Positions 53,131 to 64,000 of a stretch of 64,000 bases of DNA are shown piece after piece (within the stretch, counting starts at the first letter, position 1; each line of letters opens with the position of its first letter). This DNA comes from Paraspadella gotoi. Lineage: Eukaryota; Chaetognatha. The stretch spans positions 1 through 64,000 of the forward strand of contig CM119263.1 in the NCBI GenBank assembly GCA_051294375.1, given 5' to 3'. The position numbers and the translations under genes were made by a program. The notes under the pieces were generated by a model. It saw nothing but the letters and a program-made list of their open reading frames with translations, did not search any database and had not been told where the DNA came from.

Positions 53131-54100
53131 CTGGGAGGTCAGTACGAAAGGTAATGAGTATCGGACAAGTAGGGAATTGTTTTTTAATGAGTCAATGGAT
53201 TAAACGCTAGAGGGATCGTTAAAATTGTATCGAGACAAAAGATAATCTCAAACTTCCATGATTCGTTTAAACTGAGAAATGACTTTCGTTCTGTTCTCAA
53301 TATTTTCTAGATATTAAAGTTGTATACACTTACTACACAACCGTTGAATTATATATATTATTATATATATACACTTACTGTACAACCGTTGAATTATTTT
53401 TGATTGAATAAATCATTTCGAATAGTAAGTAGATATATTTTCGGATAATCAACGTCGACCCCCAATAGCTAAAATGTCAAAAAAGATTATTGCTTTTCCG
53501 AAGTCTAATTCGAGACAAACCGCTTCTGTTATCTTTCCTTTCCTTTTGTCTCTCCTTCCGTTTTCGACTCTAAAAAATAATATCCTCATTGTAACATTTG
53601 CATTTTTATCGTCTGCTCCTCCTCCTCCTCCTCCTTCTCCAACTCCTCCTCCTCCTCCTAAAACCTCTTTCCACAATTTTCCCGCCGAAAATCTGCCTTC
53701 AGAGTCTAGAAATATATTGGCGCAGTAATGGCGCCGAGCGATGGTCTCTTTCGAGAGATAAAGACGATTTCCGGTTCTACCGAAGCGAACGTCCCGCCTT
53801 CTGCGCGCCCTTCCGGCCATTCCCGTTTCCGAGCCTTTCTTTTTCAACTCCACTCCACTCCACTCACTCCACTCCACTCCACTCCACCGACTGCACTCTA
53901 CTTTACTCTACCCTACTCTACCCCACTCCACTCCACTCCACACCACTCCAATCCACTCCACGCCCAATCCTACAAAGATACCTCATCTTTACCGTCGTGG
54001 TTCCGAGCCACAATGAAACTTCCGTGGACTATCACAAAATTCACGCTCTCCCACTATATTCGCGAAGAACCCCGTCTCTAAAAAAATCTCTCTCTTCCAC
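53131..54100. other. K2P upstream intron DNA with low-complexity tracts
   Basis: No coding exon accepted. It contains CTC-rich runs (53610-53665) and a CCACT pentamer array (53850-53950). Confidence 0.4.
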
Positions 54101-54124
54101 CTACAGTAAATTCTCCGTCTTTGA

Positions 54125-55190
54125 AACCAAGGAAAACCTAATTTTAACTCTGCCACTCTTTTTCACTCTTCTCTAAGGCACAGTCCTTTTCTAATTTAAC
54201 TCTGCCACTCTTTTCACTCTCTCTAAGCCACAGTCCTTTCTAATTTTAACTCTGCCACTCTTTTCACTCTTCTCTAAGCCACAGTCCCTTTCAATTTTTA
54301 ACTCTGCCACTCTTTTTCACTCTTCTCTTAGCCACAGTCCTTTTCTAATTTTAACTCTGCCACTCTTTTTCACTCTTCTCTAAGCCACAGTCCTTTCAAT
54401 TTTAACTCTGCCACTCTTTTACTCTTCTCTTAGCCACAGTCCTTTCTAATTTTAACTCTGCACTCTTTTTCACTCTCTCTTAGCCACAGCCCTTTCAATT
54501 TTTAACTCTGCCACTCTTTTTCACTCTTTCTTAGCCACAGTCCTTTTCTAATTTTAACTCTGCCACTCTTTTTCACTCTTCTCTAAGCCACAGTCCCTTT
54601 CAATTTTAAACTCTGCCACTCTTTTACTCTTCTCTAAGCCACAGTCCTTTTCTAATTTTAACTCTGCCACTCTTTTTCACTCTTCTCTAAGCCACAGTCC
54701 TTTTCTAATTTTAACTCTGCCACTCTTTTTCACTCTTCCTAAGCCACAGTCCTTTTCTAATTTTAACTCTGCCACTCTTTTTCACTCTTCTCTAAGCCAC
54801 AGTTCCTTTCAATTTTAACTCTGCCACTCTTTTTCACTCTTCTCTAAGCCACAGTCCTTTCTAATTTTAAATCTGCCACTCTTTTTCACTTCTCTAAGCC
54901 ACAGTCCTTTTCTAATTTTAACTCTGCCACTCTTTTTCACTCTTCTCTAAGCCACAGTCTCTTTCTATTATAACTCTGCCACTCTTTTTCACTCTTCTCT
55001 AAACCACAGTCCTTTTCTAATTTTAACTCTGCCACTCTTTTTTCACTCTTCTCTTAAGCCACAGTTCTTTCAATTTTTAACTCTGCCACTCTTTTTCACT
55101 CTTCTTTAAGCCACAGTCACTTTCTATTTTTAACTCTGCCACTCTTTTTCACATTTCTCTAAGCCACAGGCCTCTTCTTCCTTATCACAC
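54125..55190 (+). repeat. 53-bp minisatellite, about 20 copies
   Basis: Unit CTCTGCCACTCTTTTTCACT + CTTCTCTAAGCCACAGTCCT + TTTCTAATTTTAA. Copies differ mainly by one-base indels in T runs. No coding potential. Confidence 0.9.
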
Positions 55191-55724
55191 CCATAATTCC
55201 CAAGACCAATTTTCACTCCCACTTTTGCCCACAAAACCCAAAGTCCCTTGAGACCAAAGTTGAAACTTTTCACTTGGTCAGTTTGCCCTTTCATCCACCG
55301 GCCACGCCCATCTCGAGTTGAACCACTCGGACGCGACTCACCCCGCCACCCACCCCGCCATTCACCCCGCCCTTCCCTTTAATCTCTTACCTCCTACCCT
55401 ACCCTCTTATTCCCTGCATCCACCACCGCCCCCCAAAAAAAGAACCATAAAAGGGGAAGTGGTGCCTTGATTTATCTTGCATCATTTTCCTCCAACGTCG
55501 GTTTTAAAAGACAGCGATAACAATAACAAGGGCGACGACGACAACGACGACGACGACGAGGGCGACGATGGACAAAAACCCGAACGACAATAACCGATAA
55601 ACCCTAAAAAGAAAACAACAACAACGACAATGTCCAAATAGCCAACAATGGGGGACAATGAGCCGTGACTTTTGGAAGGCAGCGATGGAAAAAAAACAGC
55701 TTTATGAGATGAAACCAGCTGCGG

Positions 55725-55800
55725 TTGGACCCGGCAGCGGCTGCAGTTGGACCCGGCAGCGGCTGCGGTTGGACCCGGCAGCGGCTTCGGGTGCGGCTTC
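55725..55800 (+). repeat. 21-bp tandem repeat (GGTTGGACCCGGCAGCGGCTG)
   Basis: Three to four head-to-tail copies of a GC-rich 21-mer, GGACCCGGCAGCGGCTGC on its conserved part. Confidence 0.8.
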
Positions 55801-55939
55801 TGAAAAAAATACATACTTCTTTAAGATCGGAGGGGATTTAAATTTTGACTGTCATTATCATCGCAGGAGATTAATCTCACCAGAATCGAAAACGAATTGG
55901 TAGATCGGGCAATCGCCGCCAGAGTGGAATCGCCGAATG

Positions 55940-56066
55940 CTGATTGGCTGAGCCGGAACCGGAATCGACCAATCAGCTTGTAAGAACCATTGAACTGTCA
56001 AAATCGCTCTTGCCTCTGATCCTCTCTCTCAGATATAAATAGACTGAGCTTTCCTTAGTTTCAGTA
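55940..56066 (+). promoter_or_regulatory. TATA + initiator + paired CCAAT promoter (predicted)
   Basis: Inverted CCAAT boxes form a perfect 9-bp palindrome (GCTGATTGG at 55939-55947 and CCAATCAGC at 55969-55977). TATAAATA lies at 56034-56041 and TCAGT, the arthropod-type initiator, at 56061-56065, about 27 bp further on. The order and spacing fit an RNA polymerase II core promoter on plus. The transcribed gene is not identified; the 59.5-kb plus-strand gene is a candidate only if an unseen 5' exon exists. Confidence 0.45.
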
Positions 56067-56124
56067 TTAATATTATTATTATTATTAATATTAATATTAA
56101 TATTATTATTATTATTAATATTAA

Positions 56125-56212
<88 letters not shown>
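56066..56212 (+). repeat. (TTA)n microsatellite
   Basis: About 140 bp of TTA/ATT triplets directly downstream of the predicted initiator. Confidence 0.95.
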
Positions 56213-56514
56213 TCAATGTTATTTTAACACTCATCATCATTAACGAAATGTTACAACATCCCTCTCAGAAAAAAAAAGTTGGAGCAGTTTTACGGAATAA
56301 CAAGCATGCATAAAAAAAGAGGCCAGATCGGAATTTTCTTTTCACAAAAGAGTGAAACATGTGAGAGACGTGAAAGTTTTGGTTGAAAGCGAAGATGGTT
56401 TTTCTTTTTTTAAGATGAATAACAGACTCGCGTCTCTCGATCACTTTTAACGCGGAAGAGAAAGAAAAACACAAAGCCAACCGGGGCTGTCGACATTGCC
56501 AGGATGGAAAAGCG

Positions 56515-56620
56515 GCGTGCCATGAAGGCGGCGTGAAATGACGGCGGCTTGCCATGACGGCGGTTTGCCATGACGACGGCGTGACATGACGGCGATGTGC
56601 CGTGACGGCTTTGAATTGGA
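56515..56620 (+). repeat. GC-rich 17-18-bp tandem repeat (TGACGGCGG-TTGCCA)
   Basis: Six or so copies of a TGACGGCGGCTTGCCA-like unit. Confidence 0.7.
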
Positions 56621-56914
56621 TGCATCCCTCACCGATCGGTGAGGTGGGAGTTGAAAGAAATAGCGTTTACTAGAAATAAGAAAACAAAAGATAAATACAT
56701 AAAGTCGAAAGTGAAATTTTGAAGAAGAAATAAACCGAAAAAGCGAAATGAAAATTATGACGTTGAGATTCGATTGAATAAAAGGGAAAAAAAGGAAAAA
56801 AAGGAAAATAGAAAGAGGTTAAGTAAGGAATAAGGAAATTTAAAAAAAGGAAAAAGAAAGACAGAAAATTGATACAAAAGATGAATGAGAAAGAAAAGGA
56901 AAAGAAAGAAAGAG

Positions 56915-56916
56915 CG

Positions 56917-56948
<32 letters not shown>

Positions 56949-57041
56949 ATTCCGCCTGTGTCGATTCAGTCTTACCTCTCCTCCCCCAGTCTCTCTTTCT
57001 CCTCTCTCATCTCTTCCTCTCTCTTCCATCTCTCTCTCTCT

Positions 57042-57074
<33 letters not shown>

Positions 57075-57146
57075 GTTCTCTCTCTTCTATCTCTGCTCTC
57101 TCTTCTCTACTCTCTCATCAATTCCGCTGGTCGATTCGTTACGCTA

Positions 57147-57179
<33 letters not shown>

Positions 57180-57440
57180 TCTTTCTCTCTCATCTCCTGG
57201 TCGTTTATCTCTCTTTTCCCTCCTTTCCTCTCTCTCTCTCTCTCTCCATCTCATCAATTCCGCCTGGTCCGATCGTTACCGGTCTCCTCTCGTCTCGTTC
57301 TCTCGTTCTCTCGTCTTCGGTTCTGCTCCATGCTCTCTCTCTCTCTCCATGCAATTCCGCCTGGGTTCGATTCGTTTAGCGTCTGCTCTCTCTCTCTCTC
57401 TCTGATCTGCTCTCTCTTTCTCTCTCTCTCTGTCTTTTTC
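56915..57440 (+). repeat. (CT)n array with four conserved CAATTCCGCCTGG cores
   Basis: Long CT dinucleotide tracts are interrupted by the core CATCAATTCCGCCTGGTCGA + TTCGTTACG near 56944, 57116, 57250 and 57350. Confidence 0.8.
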
Positions 57441-59162
57441 AGGTTAACTTTCACAACGACGATGTTTTTGTTTTGTTTTTCCTTTACGTTCGAATTAGCG
57501 CCGCGACGTCGATTACAGGCGGCGTCGTCGTCGTCGTCATCGTCATCGTCGTCGTCATCGTCGTCGCCGTCTTTGTTGGCCCGTCACGCGCGAGTCGGAA
57601 ATGCTGCCTGACGGAGACCAAACAACCAAATAAAGAAAAACAGAGGAACATCTGCGCCTCAGGGGTTGAAAGGAACGACGTCTCGGCCACGCCCCCTTTA
57701 CGAGTCCAGTGCGTCACCGCCAACAGAATTTTGACACTTAAGCTTTTTTTTGTTTCCAAGTTTGTTTTTTTTTTTGTTTTAGTTTTTTTTTGTGTCGAGG
57801 GAATTTTCGATTCTTTCTTTTTTTTTTAAAATAATTTAAAGTCCTAATATACTTCACTCGAGAAAATGCTTTTCTTTACAAACGTAGTTATTAATTAATA
57901 AAGTAGAAATAAATTCAACGAAAAATTATACTCAGATTTGGTTTAACCAAAAAATTTATGAAAAGTGAGTTGTCAGAGCTGACTATCGCTAAAAATTTCT
58001 TTTTTTCTACATGCGCTTCAATGCCGACTGACAGTATTTTTACTACCCATAAAAAGCCAAGCTTTCTCCCGTTCACAACTCGGCCCATGATCTCACGGCC
58101 AACTTTTCTCCTTTTCAACTTTCCTCGAATTTCTACTCTCAACTTTGCCCTAAGGCTCAGTCACGTCGTCGTGTGTGGACACCGATTCTCGCGTTTGAGA
58201 GGAAAAGGACTTAGTTTTAAACCTCGAATATGAATTTAAAAAAAACAACTTTATTTTAATCGCTGGAAAAACTTTGAATTTTTAACGAACAATGAATATT
58301 GAGTTAGCGACATTGTTCTCTCGGGGGAGAGAAAGAATTAGTTGCTCTGCGAAGGATAAATAATCGGAAACGCGGAATAAAAAGAGATGATTAGGTTTAA
58401 GATTTGCGATATTTTGTGTTTCTTCATGTGTTTATTTTAGTTTTTTAGTTTTAAACAATAAAAATAATCGTTCATTATATAATTTATTAATTAACAAGTA
58501 CGAACACCCTGTTGTACTCTCTCGCTCGATCAATATATATTTCTCCCAGTTTTTAGAGACACGCGATTTCATGACACATGATGACACATGATGACAATCC
58601 AAAATATTAATCATTTGTCAAACTGAAAGAGCCGAAAAGGACGACGGTTCATGGCCGAGGTTGACTAGGATGACGGGTCAAGGCCGATAATCCCAGATTC
58701 CCTGACATTGTATTCAAGGCAAAATTACAAAATGATGTATGTCTATTAGCAAAAAGTGTGAAATAATGTTAAAATGATAAAAAGAGTTATTTAACCTTGT
58801 GTTTTATAGATGCTCCCTTTATGTCCAGAAGACAACACTAACATCCTTTTTCCAGAAAATGAAATACAAAAAATAAATAAAACTTAGAAAAAATATAATA
58901 TATAAACAAAAATGTAAATGAAAAGATAGTACTTTAAATATTAAATTTTATAAAATCTATAAAACAATAAAATGTCTTTGTCGACGTCCTCGTCATAATC
59001 GTCGTCATCATCGTCGCCATCATCGTCTTCTTCTTTCTTTTATGGTTTAAAAGGGCCGGATCAAAAGGCCGGATGCCGGGAACATCTGTCCGGTCCTCTG
59101 GGTTTTCCTTTTTACGCCTTCAAACTTTCATTCTATTCTGATTTTCTTTATAGAGTTACATC

Positions 59163-59166
59163 TTTG

Positions 59167-59239
<73 letters not shown>

Positions 59240-59240
59240 C
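59163..59240 (+). repeat. (GTTTTC)n and (GTC)n microsatellite
   Basis: TCGTTTTCGTTTTC repeats pass into about 12 TCG triplets. Confidence 0.9.
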
Positions 59241-59531
59241 CTCGGGTTCCATGATTTTCTAAGGAAACGACTTCCGTTTTTCGCGTTTTTTTCTTCTTAT
59301 TTTTGGTTTTGATTTCAGTTTTTGTCCCGAGAATATTTTTTTTACAATCGGACCGGAGAAGTTTTCAATTGAAACTTTGAAAATTATTTTATTTTTTAAA
59401 TGTTTGTTTCAAATACTATATAAGCACTTTTGTATTTCTGGAATTTTTTCACGATATAGTTGGTAATTTCATTCACGAAATTATTTTTTTAAATTTATTA
59501 TTTATGAAACAACATCAAATATTGGGTTGAA

Positions 59532-62148
59532 ATGTCGGCAAATCATTATCCTGATCTAGAAGGCGGAGGATGCTTACCTTGGGGAACGATACTTCAGCCC
59601 TCGGGTAAGTTCGCCATTGGAATGAATTGATAATAAATTGTAGCTCAAAGTAGAGATGTTGTGAAGATGAGAAAATAAGTCCGTTAATTTTTGAGTGAAG
59701 TTAAAAATGAGAGGGTCTTTGCCAAGATTTTCTATTAAAATATTAATATTTTAATTTTGAGAAGTGACCGAAAGGATCTTAAATCTGATTATCAAAAAAA
59801 AGATCAATTAATTGGGTTGAAGACTTCGACAACGACGAAAAGTCAAAAGATGGCGTCTTAAGGATGTACACACTTTTTTCATTTTTATCTTTCCATTTTT
59901 ATTCATTCATACTTTTTACAATTTATTTACATACGTATTTTTCCGGTGTTTTGTTTTTATTTTCCAACTTTTCTTATTCTTTTCTTTCGACTCTCTCTTT
60001 TTCTCTCTCTCTTTTTCTCTTTTTCTCTTTTTCTCTGTTTCTCTTTTTCTCTTTGGGTTCAACCTCCCCCCCGAACCCATTCCCTTCGTCTCGTGATTCA
60101 TATTCAAACTGTTTTCTTCTTCTTCCTGATTTTCTCGTTCCCTGCTTTTTTCACTTCTCCTCTTTTCCCTGCTTTTTTCCCACTTCTCCCCTTTTCCATG
60201 CTTATTCACCACTTCTCCCCTTTTCCCTGCTTTTTTTCACTTCTCTTCTTTTCCCTACTTTTTTCCCACTTTAGCTCACTGCTTTTATTTCCGACACTTC
60301 TCCTTAATCTCCCTGGCTCTTTTTTCACATCCTCTCCCCTTTTCCCTGCTTTTTTCCCAACCTCTCCCTCTTTCCCTGCTTTTCTTTCCCATTCTTATTC
60401 TCCCCTATTTCCAAGCTGCTCTTTTCCCACTCTACCCCTTTTTCCCTGCTATTTTCCCCACACTCTCCCTTTCCCTGCTTTTTCCCACTCGTCCCCCTTT
60501 TCCCTGCTTTTTTCCCACCTCTCCCTTTTCCCTGCTTTTTTCCCACCTCTCGCACCTTTCCCTGCTTTTTCTTCCACCTCTCCCTTTTCCCTGCTATTCT
60601 CCCACCTCTCCCTTTTCCCTGCTTTTTTCCACCTCTCCCCTTTTCCCATGCTTTTTTCCCACCTCTCCCCTTTCTCCTGCTTTTCCACCTCTCTCCCCTT
60701 TTCCTGCTTTTTTTCCCACCTCGCCCCTTTTCCCTGCTTTTTTCCCACCTCTCCCTTTTCCCTGCTTTTTCCACCTCTTCCCCTTTTCGTTTCCACCTCT
60801 CCCCTTTTCCTGCTCTTTTTCCCTCTCCCTTTTCCTCTGCTTTTTCCCCTTCCCCTTTCCCTGCTTTTTTCCCACCTCTCCCCTTTCCCTGCTTTTTTCC
60901 CACCTCTACCCCTTTTCCCTGCTTTTTCCCACCTCTCCCCTTTTCCCTGCTTTTTTTCCCACCCTCCCCTTTTCCCTGCTTTTTTCCACTCTTCCCCTTT
61001 TCCTGCTTTTTTCCCACCTCTCCCCTTTTCCCTGCTTTTGTCCCACCTCTCCCCTCCCTGCTTTTTTCCCACCTCTCCCCTTTCCCTGCTTTTTTCCCAC
61101 CTCTCCCTTTCCCTGCTTTTCCCACCTCTCCCCTTTTCCCTGCTTTTTTACACCTCTCCCCTTTTCCCTGCTTTTTTCCCACCGTCTCCCCTTTTCCCTG
61201 CTTTTTCCCACCTTCCCCCTTTTCCCTGCTTTTTTCCCACCTCTCCCTTTCCCTGCTTTTCTTGCCCACCTCCGCCCTTTTCCCTGCTTTTTTCCCGCGA
61301 CAGACATGAAGCTAGGATTTCAAGAAGGAGGAGCGGAAGTGGAAAAAGCCGTCGTCACACGACTATTCAAGGTTTTGACTTGGTGATAGATTATCATAAT
61401 AATCTAATATAAATAACATTAGATTTTAATATTTTGCATTTAAAAATGATTGAAATAGATTTGATAATTGCGTAAATCCAGGTCAATAAAATGAATGAGC
61501 GTTTTATAAATAATAAATAAAGAATCGTTAAAACAAAATACAATTTATGAAATAACATAGTAGTATATTTACACTTACCTATGTATATTTATGATTTAAT
61601 TGAGAGATTTGCATAGAGATGGTTACAACTTAAAAAACTAGCCAAACAAAGAAGGGAGCCAGTTTTCGCTAAAAACGAGATAAAATATCGTTAAATCCGA
61701 AAATTCGCTTTATCAAAAAAAAACTTGGGTTAGGTGAAGATGATTTCGTCGAGACGAGAAGAGGAGGCGCCCTCTCGGTGGAAGGGAACTTCAAGGGAAA
61801 TTCCCAAACCTCTCGTCCATCAAATGGTGAGACCAGAAATGTTCTATCGTCGGCTCTCATCTCTCTCTCTCTCTCTCTCTAAAATTATGAAAAAATATTA
61901 CTGTATCGTTTTTAAATGTTTTTTGTTAAACAATTTTCACTTTTGCTGCTATATATATAGGAGTCTTTATAAATTTATATAATAATTTTTTTATTATTTT
62001 TTTATTTCTCACAAATCATTTTTGTTACAATCAAACTCTCTCTCTCTCTCTCTATCTCCAGGTGGACAGATTATCTTTCCTCCCCCCCGAGAAAGCGTTG
62101 ACCCCTGAAACCTACGGGCGGTTTTTCGAAAATCCCCATGGCTTCTGA
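59532..62148 (+). CDS. Small four-exon protein, 106 aa, unrecognised
   Basis: Exons on plus are 59532-59604, 61304-61371, 61734-61826 and 62062-62148. Phases agree (1, 0, 0): 321 nt, 106 residues. The ATG gives MSANHYPDLEGGGCLPWGTI. Exon 2 gives DMKLGFQEGGAEVEKAVVTR. Exon 3 is basic and polar (SSRREEEAPSRWKG). Exon 4 ends LTPETYGRFFENPHGF before TGA. Donors are GTAAGT, GTTTTG (weak) and GTGAGA. Acceptors are CGCGACAG, GGGTTAG (poor pyrimidine tract) and TCTCCAG. AATAAA follows at 62386. There is no signal peptide, membrane segment or known motif, so I give no function. Two splice sites are weak; the coincidence of four phases is the main support. Confidence 0.5.
59990..61300 (+). repeat. Pyrimidine minisatellite, about 27-bp unit, 1.3 kb
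   Basis: Unit CCCTGCTTTTTTCCCACCTC + TCCCCTTTT, roughly 40 copies from about 60150, preceded by (CTTTTT)n. It runs almost to the exon 2 acceptor (CCCGCGACAG at 61303) of the small plus-strand gene. Confidence 0.9.
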
Positions 62149-64000
62149 GCCGGAATCCAATCAGAGAGAAAGTGGGGGAAGACCGGGGTAACATTCTGCG
62201 GGACCGACCAATTCCGGCGCAACGTCCCGTCCACCCAGCAGACCAAACAATTTCAAACGCCCCCTCACTCCTCATCCCTCGTCCAAAGCTTCGCGGATTC
62301 GACGAGAGAGGGAGAAACTGATAAAAAAAAAGAGCATCCAAAATTATAAAAGAGGCAACCAAAAAAAAAAGATCTCATGGAAAAAAATAAACATCTTAGT
62401 TTTTTATCTTTATAATTCCGTTACTCACTTTAATACTCAGTGTTTCCTGGTTGTCCAATTTTTTCAGCAATTTTTTTCATACAATGTAAAGTGTAGTAAG
62501 AAGTAAGAACATTACTTTTTGGATTTGTCAAGCACAACTGAAATGCCCTTAGTTGAAACGCAGCTCTAAGACAAGAGACTAGTAAAAACTAGCCTTAACT
62601 ATAAAATTAGAATTGCTAGAGATTTAACAATCCAGTAGAATTAGATATAGCTCAAGCGTTTAAAATTTTTATATTCATAAATCATGAAATAATTGTGCCA
62701 TAATATTTTGGCGTTGATTTAATTTTTTTAACCTGGATTTGACATAAGCTATTTGACTATATTTATATATACTGTAACCATTTCAAGTTAGAAGTGTATT
62801 GTTAAATGTTCAGTGAAATTCAAGAGAAAGAAAATTCTCTTTCTTAAAATCTCCAACTCAACCTTCGCCGATCATTTTTCTCTCTCCATCGATTCAAGAC
62901 TTTCCGCGTTTTTACGACGAATTCGTCTCATTTTTCGTCTCATTTTTCGCCTTATCTGCGGCGGCGATCTCCTCTCGGCGCCGTGACGCCGTCTGTTCGA
63001 CCGATAACCGTCGCCGGGTTTTCATCCGGCCGCCGCTGCCGGAGAGGAGAGCGGCCGAAGTCGAAAGAGGCGAGGAATCCGGCCGAAGAGGAATACAAAT
63101 GCCGAATCTTGCAAATGAAAAAATCTCTGAATGTTTTTGAATCTTAGCTGATGAATTATTATCATCAATATTATTATATTATCAGCAACAAAATGAGGCA
63201 GTAGGTACTTTGTACCGTTTTCTAAATGATACTGAAACTGACAGATACTATGGACATTTGGTTGACCAATCCCAATCGACAAACGAATACCGCTTCCCGA
63301 AAATCCTTAGTGGAAACAAAACAAAAGGGACAGGTTATCAGCCGAGACTTAGGAATTTTTTATTAACGCTTCGGCTATAAACAAGAAAGGGTGCAAAACT
63401 CTGCGAGGGAAAGAAAAGAGCGGAAATTTGCATGGAAAGAGAAAAGGCTTCAAAGCTAATCCTCCTCGCGGGCCGAAGCCACACCATTTTTATTTATTTA
63501 TAACCATAAGTCAAGAGTCGCCAAGAATCTTTTACGACAATAACAAAACATAAACCACGCAAATCTAGAAAAAAAAATGCGCACATTATCTACAAGAGAT
63601 ATAAACAGCAATAAAAAGTGACAAATAAAACGCATAACTATAAAAGAAACAACTACGAAACTCGTGAAAAAAAAATACTAGAAAAAAACGCCGTGATATC
63701 AAGTATATCAAATCTTTCTCCCTAGTATACATTCATTACTTACTACTATCATACTTACTTTTAAACTAATCGAAGGCTAAAAAGAGCACATTTTAAACAT
63801 ATTACAACTTAACTCTTAATATTTTAAAACAATTATATTACTAGCGGAGTGATTAAGTACCGATATTATATTTTATATGTACATAGAATCCAATAAAATT
63901 GTATATTGTTAGATTGTTTTCTTAGTCTGCATTGATAGGCGGCTGGTTTGTGTTTTAAAATTCCACTTCCTTTTTACCATTTATGAAGATAATATAACTG
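62149..64000. other. 3' flank, a GC-rich island near 62.9-63.1 kb, then AT-rich DNA
   Basis: The 3' UTR of the plus-strand gene probably ends near 62.4 kb. A CpG-rich stretch (62900-63085; GGCGGCGATCTCC, CCGGCCGCCGCTGCCGG) may be a promoter or an untranslated exon, possibly for the minus-strand K2P gene, but no splice-consistent coding exon was found. Nothing recognised beyond 63300. Confidence 0.3.

Noticed and set aside
53449-53877. 142-codon minus-strand frame as an N-terminal K2P exon
   Set aside because: It has no membrane segment or pore sequence and is dominated by Gly and Arg repeats antisense to CTC tracts.
54125-55190. CRISPR-like array
   Set aside because: The repeats are contiguous with no unique spacers, and the genome is eukaryotic.
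60325-61269. Minus-strand 314-codon frame rich in Lys and Gly (KKAGKGRGGKK)
   Set aside because: It is simply the antisense of the pyrimidine minisatellite. Overlapping frames with the same composition exist in all three phases.
59946-61412. Plus-strand 488-codon frame rich in Phe, Ser and Pro
   Set aside because: Created by the 27-bp CT-rich repeat and lacking any non-repeat region. The real exon 2 (61304-61371) uses a different frame at its end.
63022-63282. 86-codon minus-strand frame near the GC-rich island
   Set aside because: No family resemblance, no splice-consistent continuation, and a GC-rich tail that explains the open frame.

Overview
This is a window from a eukaryotic nuclear genome, almost certainly an invertebrate metazoan. 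The genes are split by GT-AG introns (one GC-AG), the non-coding DNA is AT-rich, and microsatellites, tRNA-derived SINEs and DNA-transposon relics are abundant. A TATA/Inr pair with an arthropod-type TCAGT initiator hints at an arthropod, but nothing proves the phylum. There are two assembly gaps (28257-28281 and 52778-52800). Several local single-base indels look like consensus errors.

Layout. 1.3-3.4 kb (minus): a three-exon gene for a small secreted protein that I do not recognise. 4.9-11.8 kb (minus): a complete five-exon Tousled-like kinase (TLK). Its 4-kb third intron holds a four-level nest of mobile elements. 13.6-36.5 kb (minus): nine exons, all phase-consistent, encoding a 2,960-residue low-complexity nuclear-type protein with an AT-hook, a Ser-Pro heptad array and acidic/basic tracts; I could not assign it to a family. 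40.8-41.4 kb (minus): a single-exon beta-trefoil (ricin B-type) lectin-domain protein. 41.6-44.9 kb and 45.6-50.6 kb (both minus): two tandem annexin genes with matching exon lengths, each with a coding exon consisting only of the ATG. The first appears to be spliced to a large tandem-repeat tail of Arg-rich and Asp/Glu-rich blocks. 51.4-53.1 kb (minus): the 3' part of a two-pore (K2P) potassium channel gene. 59.5-62.1 kb (plus): a four-exon gene for a 106-residue protein whose first intron contains 1.3 kb of pyrimidine minisatellite.

Mobile DNA. Three SINE groups (here A, B and C), a TIR transposon with an empty site elsewhere in the window, a foldback element inserted in a SINE, a second TIR element, and a LINE reverse-transcriptase relic are all visible. 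Because copies share flanking repeats, several insertions can be dated relative to each other inside this one window.

No operon-like organisation, CRISPR array, rRNA or intact tRNA gene was seen. The genes do not form an obvious pathway, apart from the annexin pair, which is a local duplication. Exon coordinates below come from my own reading of splice sites and phases and have not been checked against transcripts.
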